Shown here piece after piece: positions 1 to 6,776 of a stretch of DNA of 12,354 nt. The position numbers and the translations under genes are program-made. The first letter of the stretch is position 1, and the number at the start of each line of letters is the position of its first letter. Origin of the DNA: Clostridia bacterium (lineage in GTDB: Bacteria > Bacillota > Clostridia > Oscillospirales > CAG-272); NCBI GenBank assembly GCA_017382615.1, contig JAFNZX010000211.1, forward strand, positions 1-12,354, in the 5' to 3' direction. The notes below the pieces were generated by a model, which was given only the letters and a program-made list of their open reading frames with translations, did not search any database and had not been told where the DNA came from.

Positions 1-191
1 AATCATCAAAAATCCATACTACCCGGACGGCACCGTTCTCGTTTTGTTTTTCTTTTCCAAAATGCCCATTGACGTGGATGGTCCGATCAAGCCGATCTCT
101 ACAGGTCAGCGACCCCGCAGTTTGGGGGCTGATGTATTTCGGCAAATCCTGTGCCGATGAAAAATTTCGGGAAAAGCGCGACATGCAATAA
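1..191 (+). pseudogene. 3' end of an unrecognised upstream gene, possibly frameshifted
   Basis: Two + strand frames look protein-like here, but neither does along the whole stretch. The frame beginning at base 2 reads plausibly (including YPDGTVLVLFFFSKMPIDVDG) up to about base 105 and meets a TGA at 158-160. The frame beginning at base 3 becomes plausible from about base 108 (SDPAVWGLMYFGKSCADEKF) and ends with TAA at 189-191. A one-base shift near 103-108 would join them into a single C-terminus. I do not recognise the family. The stretch could be a real gene tail with a sequencing error, a decayed gene, or chance. No start is visible because the window cuts it off. Confidence 0.3.
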
Positions 192-197
192 TCGCGC

Positions 198-215
198 ACA
201 CTTTTGAAAAAGTGT
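198..215. promoter_or_regulatory. 18-bp palindrome next to the pullulanase promoter
   Basis: ACACTTTT (198-205) and AAAAGTGT (208-215) form a perfect 8-bp inverted repeat around GA. The right arm touches the -35 hexamer at 215. No T-run follows, so it makes a poor terminator for the upstream gene. A repressor or activator site is the more natural reading, but no regulator is known here. Confidence 0.35.
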
Positions 216-243
216 TGAAAAATCGCACGATCTTTGATATAAT
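215..243 (+). promoter_or_regulatory. sigma-A-type promoter of the enzyme operon
   Basis: The -35 hexamer TTGAAA (215-220) is separated by 17 bases from an exact -10 hexamer TATAAT (238-243). Transcription should start near 250, leaving a leader of about 37 bases before the ATG at 287. It probably drives the pullulanase, galactanase and amylase genes together, since I found no other good promoter before 6699. Confidence 0.8.
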
Positions 244-248
244 ACCTA

Positions 249-271
249 TTGGAATCAATCATCAATTGCAA
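249..271. promoter_or_regulatory. Imperfect 23-bp palindrome at the predicted transcription start
   Basis: The pattern TTGnAATnnATnATnnATTnCAA is symmetric about base 260, with 8 of 11 pairs matching. It starts 5 bases after the -10 box and ends just before the ribosome binding site. This is a typical repressor-operator position. It also contains two ATCAAT copies 7 bases apart (254-259 and 261-266). Its role as an operator is inferred from position only. Confidence 0.3.
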
Positions 272-286
272 GAAAGGGAGAGAATT

Positions 287-2947
287 ATGACAAAAAAGCG
301 CAGATTGCTATCGTTTATCCTTGCATTGACCATGCTGCTGTTGCCGTTGCTTGCATCGTGCAATACGCAGACAGAACCCCCGTCATCAGAGACAACGGGG
401 CAAGAAGAGCCGACTGAACAAGTGACGGAGGAATACACCCTGCCGCTTGAGAACGGCTACAATCAGCTCACCATCTACTTCAACCACAAAGACACGTACG
501 AGAATTGCGACGTGTGGATCTGGTGGGGTGACGTTGCGGGCAAGGGCTATATCCTGCACGAGTGCACCTACGGTGCAAAGGCAGTCATCAACGTGCCCGA
601 GGGAATAGAAGAGGTCGGATTTATCGTCCGCAAGAATTGCTCGGACCCGGGGGGGACGTCGTGGGGCAGCGCCACAAAGGACTTTGAGGCGGATCGCTTT
701 GTCGCCATTGAGGGCAAAGAGACGGTCATTTACTTAAAGTCGGGCGTTGAAGAGCAATTTACAAGCAATGATGGAGGAAAAACTCTCGAAATGATCAATA
801 AATTTACACTTGCAACCATTGCGGATGAGTTTACTCTCGCATACAAGGTAACGCCCAAGGTCAAGCTCGACAGCCTTGACCAGGTCAAGGTCTACCAAGG
901 GGACAGACAGCTGGAGGTCAAGAGCCTCTCAAGTCTGGGCAAATCTCAGGCAACGGGGCAGATTGAGGTTGCCGAGGCACTCGACCTCTCCTTGACCTAT
1001 ACCGTAGAGATTCAGGGCTTTGGCAGTAAGGTTGCCATTCCTCTTGAAATCTTTGACAGCACCTATTTCGCAGAAAACTATCATTACGATGGGGACGACC
1101 TGGGCGCTGTGATAGATGGTGACAACACCACCTTCAAGGTCTGGGCACCCACGGCATCCGCAGTTGTGCTCAATCTATTTGAAAAGGGCGACGGCGTGAA
1201 CGCATACAAGTCGGTTGAGATGGTTAGAGGCGACAAAGGCGTGTGGTCGCACACCGAAGAATGCGGACACGGCACGTATTATACCTACACGGTCACGACT
1301 GCTGTGGGCACGCAGGAGGCAACCGATCCCTACGGTAAGGCAGCGGGGGTCAACGGAAACCGCACCATGGTGGTTGATCTTTCGCTGACAGACCCCGAGG
1401 GCTTTGCAGACTCCTATCTGTCCGATCCCATCGAGAACTATTCCGACGCAATTATCTGGGAAGTGCACGTCAGAGACTTCTCCAACAAGATCGCGGATGC
1501 GCAATACAAGGGCAAATACCTTGCATTTACCGAGACAGGGCTCAAAAACGAGCACGGCGAGGCGGTCGGCATCGACTATCTTGTGCAGCTTGGCATCACA
1601 CACGTGCATCTGCTTCCCGTATACGACTATGCAACGGTTGACGAAAGCAATCCGGATGCCGAGTTCAACTGGGGCTACGATCCCAAAAACTACAACGTGC
1701 CCGAGGGCAGCTATTCCACCGACCCCGTCAACGGTGCTGTGAGAATCAACGAGTATAAGCAGATGGTCGCAGCCCTGCACGAGGCGGGCATCGGTGTGAT
1801 TATGGACGTGGTTTACAATCACACCTACGACGCTAACAGCTCGTTTAACAGAATCGTTCCTTACTATTATTACAGATATACCTCGTCCGGTGCAAACTCC
1901 TCCGCCAGCGGATGCGGCAACGATACGGCATCCGAGCGGTACATGTACGGTAAGTTCATGGTGGACTCCACCGCATACTGGGTAGAGGAATATCACCTGG
2001 ACGGTCTGCGCTTTGACTTGATGGGTCTGCATGACGTAGAGACCATGCAAGAGGTGGAAAGCGCGGTGCACGCCATCAACCCGCACGCGATCATTTACGG
2101 TGAGGGATGGACCATGGGTGCCACCATTGACGGCAGTGCACAGGCAAATCAGGGCAATATCAGCAAGGTAACTGCGACGGGTGACGCCATTGGCTCGATT
2201 GCCGTCTTCAACGACGTCATGCGTGACGGACTCAAGGGCAGCGTGTTTGAGAAAACGGGCAAGGGCTTTATCAACGGTGCGCCCAACAGCGCAAATATCT
2301 TGAAGGTCATGTTCAGTGTCAAGGGCGGAGAAGGCGTCGGTCAGGGCTGGTCTGTCAAGGATGCCATGATTATCAACTACATGAGCGCGCACGATAACAA
2401 CACGCTTTGGGATAAGCTGCTGCTTTCCAACCCCAATGCAAGCGACGATGACCGCAATAAGATGAACAATCTCGGTGCGACAATCATTATGACCGCAAAG
2501 GGCACACCCTTCTGGCAGGCGGGCGAGGAAATGTTGCGCACCAAGAACGGTGACGAAAACAGCTATAAATCCGGCGACGAGATCAACAATATCGACTGGT
2601 CTGTGCTCAAGCCCGGCAATCGCGAATACGAGACCATGCAGTATTACAAGGGCTTGATCGAAATGCGCAAGGCATTCCCGATTTTCTCGGATGCCGATAC
2701 CGTCATCACCCATGAGGAGCTTTACAGCGGACTTGTGGCGGTCACGTATGACAACGGCAACGGCGGACAGGCAATCGTGCTGATCAACCCGCACAATCAG
2801 AGCCTGCCTTATACGTTAGAGGGCGCGTGGCATCTGGTCTGCGACGGCATGAACGCAGGCAGCACGGCACTCTCGCAGGACAGCGGCAGCGTGACTGTGG
2901 ACGGCATTTCTGTCAGAGTCTACGTAAACGACGCACTTATGCAATAA
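287..2947 (+). CDS. pulA: Type I pullulanase lipoprotein (CBM41-CBM48-GH13)
   Basis: This enzyme hydrolyses alpha-1,6 branch linkages of pullulan and starch outside the cell. The ATG at 287 is chosen because it follows a purine-rich ribosome binding site (GAAAGGGAG, 272-280) and begins a lipoprotein signal peptide with lipobox LASC and lipid-anchor Cys25; an in-frame GTG at 212 lies upstream of the -10 box. A Glu/Thr-rich linker (26-49) leads to a CBM41-like domain (about 50-155). An all-beta spacer domain (about 160-262), a CBM48 (about 265-365) and the GH13 barrel follow. Motifs include the pullulanase signature NWGYDP (461-466), region I DVVYNH (507-512), nucleophile Asp577 in GLRFDL, acid/base Glu606 in YGEGW and Asp703 in SAHDNN. 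These fit GH13 subfamily 14. The length of 886 aa is normal for a CBM41-bearing form. It is first in a three-gene lipoprotein operon. No LPXTG anchor is seen. Confidence 0.95.
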   Translation: MTKKRRLLSFILALTMLLLPLLASCNTQTEPPSSETTGQEEPTEQVTEEYTLPLENGYNQLTIYFNHKDTYENCDVWIWWGDVAGKGYILHECTYGAKAVINVPEGIEEVGFIVRKNCSDPGGTSWGSATKDFEADRFVAIEGKETVIYLKSGVEEQFTSNDGGKTLEMINKFTLATIADEFTLAYKVTPKVKLDSLDQVKVYQGDRQLEVKSLSSLGKSQATGQIEVAEALDLSLTYTVEIQGFGSKVAIPLEIFDSTYFAENYHYDGDDLGAVIDGDNTTFKVWAPTASAVVLNLFEKGDGVNAYKSVEMVRGDKGVWSHTEECGHGTYYTYTVTTAVGTQEATDPYGKAAGVNGNRTMVVDLSLTDPEGFADSYLSDPIENYSDAIIWEVHVRDFSNKIADAQYKGKYLAFTETGLKNEHGEAVGIDYLVQLGITHVHLLPVYDYATVDESNPDAEFNWGYDPKNYNVPEGSYSTDPVNGAVRINEYKQMVAALHEAGIGVIMDVVYNHTYDANSSFNRIVPYYYYRYTSSGANSSASGCGNDTASERYMYGKFMVDSTAYWVEEYHLDGLRFDLMGLHDVETMQEVESAVHAINPHAIIYGEGWTMGATIDGSAQANQGNISKVTATGDAIGSIAVFNDVMRDGLKGSVFEKTGKGFINGAPNSANILKVMFSVKGGEGVGQGWSVKDAMIINYMSAHDNNTLWDKLLLSNPNASDDDRNKMNNLGATIIMTAKGTPFWQAGEEMLRTKNGDENSYKSGDEINNIDWSVLKPGNREYETMQYYKGLIEMRKAFPIFSDADTVITHEELYSGLVAVTYDNGNGGQAIVLINPHNQSLPYTLEGAWHLVCDGMNAGSTALSQDSGSVTVDGISVRVYVNDALMQ

Positions 2948-2954
2948 AACAATG

Positions 2955-2985
2955 AGTATCCCCGCCGTTTTTCGGTGGGGATACT
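2955..2985 (+). other. Intercistronic RNA hairpin between pullulanase and galactanase
   Basis: AGTATCCCCGCCG (2955-2967) pairs with CGGTGGGGATACT (2973-2985) over 13 positions with one G-U wobble and a TTTTT loop. No T-run follows on the + strand; AAAGGGGAG comes next and is the ribosome binding site of the following gene. It is therefore more likely an mRNA-stability or partial-attenuation element than a full terminator, and the operon probably reads through. Confidence 0.6.
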
Positions 2986-3000
2986 GATAAAGGGGAGTTT

Positions 3001-4992
3001 ATGAAACAACTATTGAAAACCATTGCTTTGATGATGACACCGCTGATGCTTGCAGCACCGCTTGCTTCATGCAGCCAAGCAAAAAGTGTGGACTGGACGC
3101 CCAACAAGATCAAAACCGACGCAAGCTCTCAAAGCCTCTACGTCAAAAAGGTGGAAAACATGCCAAAGGATTTCATTCTCGGCATGGATGCGTCTTGCGT
3201 GCCATCCCTGGAGGCGGGCGGGGTCAGGTATTATGACCACGAGGGTAACGAGCAGGACGTGTACAAAATTCTTGCGCAAAACGGCATCAACTACATTCGC
3301 GTGCGCATCTGGAATGATCCTTATGACAAAAACGGCAACGGATATGGCGGCGGCAACTGCGATCTTGAAAACGCAATCGAGATCGGAAAGCGCGCAACTG
3401 CCAACGGCATGAAGCTGCTGGTCAATTTCCATTACAGCGATTTTTGGGCAGATCCCGCCAAGCAAATGGCACCCAAGGCATGGAAAGACATGGATATTGA
3501 CACCAAATCACAGGCACTATACGAGTACACCAAGAGTTGTCTTGAGCAGCTGAGAGATGCAGGTGTGGAGATCGGCATGGTGCAGGTCGGCAACGAGACA
3601 AACGGTGCGATGTGCGGTGAGGACGCAAGCGCGCTGGGTGGTTGGAAAAAGATCACGCAGCTGATGTCCGCAGGATCAAAGGCTGTGCGCGAGGTGTGTC
3701 CGGACGCGCTGGTCGTCATACACTTTGCCAACCCCGAAAAAGTGACCAACTACGAAAGCTACGGCAAAAACCTGGACTATTACGGGGTGGATTACGACGT
3801 GTTCGCATCCTCCTATTATCCGTTCTGGCACGGCACGCTGGAGAATCTTTCCTCGGTGCTTGGCGATATTGCCGCCAAGTATGAAAAACGCATCATGGTA
3901 GCTGAAACCTCTTACGCCTATACCGCAGAGGATTCCGATTTTTACGGAAACACCATAGGGCAGGACGGCGGCATCGTCAAGGATTACCCGTTTACAGAGC
4001 AGGGGCAGGCAAATCTTGTGCGTGACGTGGTTGAGACCGTGGTCAATATCGAGGGCGGCATCGGTGTGTTCTATTGGGAAGGCACGTGGATTGCAGCGGG
4101 CGGTGAGAGCTATGAGGAAAATCTTGCGCTGTGGGAAAAGAACGGCTCGGGCTGGGCAAGCTCTTACGCAGCTGAATACGACCCGGACGATGCGGGCAAA
4201 TGGTACGGTGGCTGTGCTGTCGACAATCAGGCGTTTTTCGATGCGAACGGCAAAGCGTTGGAATCTCTCAAGGTCTTTGCGCTGCTCAGAGAAGGCAACG
4301 TGGTCGTAAACCGCGCGGACGCTATAGAGGACACCAACCTTGTCTGTGATCTCAACGGAGAGATCGTGCTGCCGACCACGGTGCATGCCGTTATGCTTGA
4401 CAATTCCAAGCAGGAAATCCCTGTGGAATGGCAGGACGTGGACGTGGAGGCCATGAAGGCGGGCGGCGTTGCCAAGTATACAATAGAGGGAAGCGCGGGC
4501 GGCATGCAGGCACTTTGCTATATTTCCATGGTGGAATACAACTATCTTGAAAACTGGAGCTTTGAACAGGGGAATACCGGCTGGACGGCAAAAGCAGAGA
4601 AGAGCTTTGACGAGCTGTTTGTCGAGGATAAGGTCACGGATTCTCTGACAGGCAACAAGCATTACCACTTCTGGGGCGCGGGACAGGACGTTGTGGAGTT
4701 TACGCTGGAGCAGACGGTTGCATCCATCAAGAGCGGCAAATACAAGTATTCCATCTCAATCATGGGCGGAGACGGTGGCGAGACCGAGATTTATGCGTAC
4801 GTCAAGATCAACGGTGAAATCGTGCAGACTGCGCCCACCCAAATCACGGTATATAACGAATGGCATACCGCAACGGTAGAAAATATTGTGCTTGCCGAGG
4901 GCGACGTGCTGACTGTCGGCATTTACGTCAAGTGCTCGGGACCGAATGCCTGGGGTAAGATTGACGACGCACTTCTGAACTCGGTCAAATAA
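3001..4992 (+). CDS. GH53 endo-beta-1,4-galactanase lipoprotein with C-terminal CBM61-like module
   Basis: GH53 enzymes cut the beta-1,4-galactan side chains of pectin or type I arabinogalactan. The ATG at 3001 follows AGGGGAG (2991-2997) and starts a lipoprotein signal peptide with lipobox LASC and lipid-anchor Cys24. The catalytic barrel spans about 35-430. It shows the family opening FILGMDAS, INYIRVRIWNDP and NFHYSDFWADP, the acid/base Glu199 in QVGNETNGAM and the nucleophile Glu302 in VAETSYAYT. An Ig-like bacterial domain follows (about 440-510). A jelly-roll-like C-terminal domain (514-663, opening NWSFEQGNTGW and closing AWGKIDDALL) resembles CBM61, the galactan-binding module often attached to GH53. 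Total length is 663 aa. It sits between two alpha-glucan enzymes, 53 bases after one and 13 bases before the other, although its substrate is unrelated to starch. GH53 is well supported; the CBM number is less certain. Confidence 0.93.
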   Translation: MKQLLKTIALMMTPLMLAAPLASCSQAKSVDWTPNKIKTDASSQSLYVKKVENMPKDFILGMDASCVPSLEAGGVRYYDHEGNEQDVYKILAQNGINYIRVRIWNDPYDKNGNGYGGGNCDLENAIEIGKRATANGMKLLVNFHYSDFWADPAKQMAPKAWKDMDIDTKSQALYEYTKSCLEQLRDAGVEIGMVQVGNETNGAMCGEDASALGGWKKITQLMSAGSKAVREVCPDALVVIHFANPEKVTNYESYGKNLDYYGVDYDVFASSYYPFWHGTLENLSSVLGDIAAKYEKRIMVAETSYAYTAEDSDFYGNTIGQDGGIVKDYPFTEQGQANLVRDVVETVVNIEGGIGVFYWEGTWIAAGGESYEENLALWEKNGSGWASSYAAEYDPDDAGKWYGGCAVDNQAFFDANGKALESLKVFALLREGNVVVNRADAIEDTNLVCDLNGEIVLPTTVHAVMLDNSKQEIPVEWQDVDVEAMKAGGVAKYTIEGSAGGMQALCYISMVEYNYLENWSFEQGNTGWTAKAEKSFDELFVEDKVTDSLTGNKHYHFWGAGQDVVEFTLEQTVASIKSGKYKYSISIMGGDGGETEIYAYVKINGEIVQTAPTQITVYNEWHTATVENIVLAEGDVLTVGIYVKCSGPNAWGKIDDALLNSVK

Positions 4993-5005
4993 TAGGGGAA
5001 GGCTT

Positions 5006-6595
5006 ATGAAAACAAACAGAATAACCAAAATATTTTGCTTTTTGATGGTGATCATGATGATTGAGGCAAGTGTGGTCGGCTGTAGCAAGAAAGCCGCGCC
5101 CGATCCCGTGGACGATAACTACAGAACCTTTTATCAGGTCTTTGTCGGTTCTTTTTCCGACTCGAACAACGACGGCATCGGGGATATCCGCGGTGTGATC
5201 GAACGCTTTGACTATCTCAACGACGGAAACGTCAACTCCGAGGACAGCCTTGGCGTGCAGGGCATATGGCTCTCGCCCATTTTCTCCTCGCCCTCGTATC
5301 ACAAGTACGATGCTACCGATTACTATAAAATCGACTGGCGATTCGGCACCGAGGACGATCTGCGCGAGCTGGTTGCGCTGTGCAACGAGCGAAACGTCAA
5401 GCTGATTCTTGACCTGGTCATCAACCATACCTCCTCGGGGCACGAATGGTTTGTCAAGTTCAAGCAAGCGCGTATGGAAGGGGACACCTCCAGCGAATAT
5501 TACGATTATTATTCCTGCGTCACGACTGCTCAAAAGGTGGGCGGCGTGACCTATCAGAAAATCGCGGGCGTGGATTGCTGGTATGAGTGCAATTTCTCGG
5601 GAGATATGCCCGAGCTCAACTTCGATAACCCCGTAGTAAGAGAAAAAATGCTTGACGTTGCAAAGTATTACATTGACCTTGGCGTGCACGGCTTTCGGTT
5701 TGATGCGATCAAGTATATTTATTTCGGTGATACCGCCAAGAGTGCCGCATTCTGGGAATGGTATATGCAAGAGCTGCGCGCGTATGATCCCGATATCTAT
5801 TGCGTGGGCGAATGCTGGTCGGGCGAGACCGAGATTCTGGACTACTACGGTGCGATGAACTGCTTCAATTTTGCCATGGCGCAGGCAGAGGGCACGGTTG
5901 CTTCCGCTGCCAAGGGCTTCTCGATCTCCAAATATACGAGCTACGTGGAAGCATATCAGAAAAAGGTGCAGGCAAAGAATTCGGACGGTATGGTTATCGG
6001 ATTCTTGTCCAACCACGATATGGACAGAATTGCGGGCAATTTCGTCACGGACGGCAACATGCGCATGGCGGCAAATCTCTATCTTTTGTGCACGGGCTCT
6101 CCCGTGATCTATTACGGTGAGGAGATCGGTATGCGTGGCTCGCGCGGAAGTGCAAACACCGACGCCAACCGCAGACTTGCCATGCTTTGGGGAGACGGGG
6201 ACCTGGTCAAAAATCCCGTGGGATCCAATTACCCCGAAGCAAATCAGATCAAAACCACGGTTGCGGAGCAAGCAGAAGACGAGCAAAGTCTGCTCAATTA
6301 CTACCGTCGCTTGCTGAGCGTGCGCCACTCTTATCCCGCCATTGCAAGAGGACAATACACGTCTCTTACCACCAATGAAAAGAATTTCGGCGGATTCTTG
6401 GTGACTTACCGGGATGAGCAGCTGCTGATTCTGCACAACACCTCCAACGAGGAGATCAGCTTTGATCTCTCCAAGATCAAGGAGTTGGAGGGCGTTGAGA
6501 TCGAAAAGCTCTGCGAAAGCATCGGCATGGGACAAGCCAAGCTGAAGGGAACGGTGCTTACGCTGGGGGCACAGACAAGTGCGATCGTTGAATGA
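5006..6595 (+). CDS. GH13 alpha-amylase-family lipoprotein
   Basis: This is a surface alpha-glucan hydrolase, probably acting on internal alpha-1,4 bonds of starch or maltodextrin. The ATG at 5006 follows AGGGGAAGG (4994-5002). The signal peptide has a less usual lipobox SVVGC with lipid-anchor Cys26, and the mature protein begins almost directly with the barrel strand YQVFVGSFSDSNNDGIGD. GH13 motifs are region I DLVINH (136-141), region V MPELN (201-205), nucleophile Asp233 in GFRFDA, acid/base Glu269 in VGECW and Asp338 in SNHDMDR. All catalytic residues are present. At 529 aa it has the barrel and a short C-terminal beta domain (about 440-529), with no carbohydrate-binding module. Region V is close to the MPDLN that typifies the intermediary subfamily GH13_36. 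Neopullulanase-like or oligosaccharide activity therefore cannot be excluded. It is the third and last gene of the enzyme operon. Confidence 0.92.
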   Translation: MKTNRITKIFCFLMVIMMIEASVVGCSKKAAPDPVDDNYRTFYQVFVGSFSDSNNDGIGDIRGVIERFDYLNDGNVNSEDSLGVQGIWLSPIFSSPSYHKYDATDYYKIDWRFGTEDDLRELVALCNERNVKLILDLVINHTSSGHEWFVKFKQARMEGDTSSEYYDYYSCVTTAQKVGGVTYQKIAGVDCWYECNFSGDMPELNFDNPVVREKMLDVAKYYIDLGVHGFRFDAIKYIYFGDTAKSAAFWEWYMQELRAYDPDIYCVGECWSGETEILDYYGAMNCFNFAMAQAEGTVASAAKGFSISKYTSYVEAYQKKVQAKNSDGMVIGFLSNHDMDRIAGNFVTDGNMRMAANLYLLCTGSPVIYYGEEIGMRGSRGSANTDANRRLAMLWGDGDLVKNPVGSNYPEANQIKTTVAEQAEDEQSLLNYYRRLLSVRHSYPAIARGQYTSLTTNEKNFGGFLVTYRDEQLLILHNTSNEEISFDLSKIKELEGVEIEKLCESIGMGQAKLKGTVLTLGAQTSAIVE

Positions 6596-6684
6596 TTGTC
6601 CCGAAGTTTAGTCGGCTAAAATGATTTTAACAAAGTGTCAAAATTTCCCCAAGGTTATTGTTGACAATGCCTAAAAAGCAAAAA

Positions 6685-6722
6685 AATCGTTAATCATATT
6701 GACAAAAATTCATAAAACGATT
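6685..6722. promoter_or_regulatory. Inverted repeat bracketing the transporter promoter (possible LacI-type sites)
   Basis: AATCGTT (6685-6691) and AACGATT (6716-6722) are perfect 7-bp inverted repeats 31 bases apart, about three helical turns. The right copy, AAACGATT at 6715-6722, fits the AANCGNTT core common to LacI-family operators such as those of CcpA and MalR, and it runs into the -10 box. The outer bases do not match a full cre site. Operator function is an inference. Confidence 0.3.
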
Positions 6723-6727
6723 ATAAT
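6699..6727 (+). promoter_or_regulatory. Consensus sigma-A promoter of the transporter operon
   Basis: TTGACA (6699-6704), a 17-base spacer and TATAAT (6722-6727) match the sigma-A consensus at every position. Transcription should start near 6734, giving a leader of about 43 bases. This fits very high expression of the binding protein next to it. A promoter this strong normally needs a repressor if the sugar is not always present. Confidence 0.88.
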
Positions 6728-6776
6728 ATCAGTGTGCGAAAATGCGCAAAATAAAAAATTTCACGGAGGATTGCTT

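Noticed and set aside
212..286. Earlier GTG start for the pullulanase
   Set aside because: It would place the start upstream of the -10 box and add 25 residues before a clean lipoprotein signal peptide.
1175..2794. Long minus-strand open frame (539 codons) opposite the pullulanase
   Set aside because: It is the antisense shadow of a gene with complete GH13 motifs, its translation is low in recognisable domains and rich in His/Val/Cys typical of shadow frames, and it has no convincing start signals.
4985..6535. Long minus-strand open frame (516 codons) opposite the amylase
   Set aside because: It is a shadow of an intact GH13 gene; it begins inside the coding region and resembles no known family.
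6617..6629. TAAAATGATTTTA palindrome after the amylase gene as a terminator
   Set aside because: The stem is a weak AT-only 6-bp pairing without a following T-run; the end of the enzyme operon transcript is not obvious.
6699..6776. Earlier TTG start for the binding protein
   Set aside because: The codon is part of the -35 hexamer; the ATG at 6777 has a proper ribosome binding site and signal peptide.
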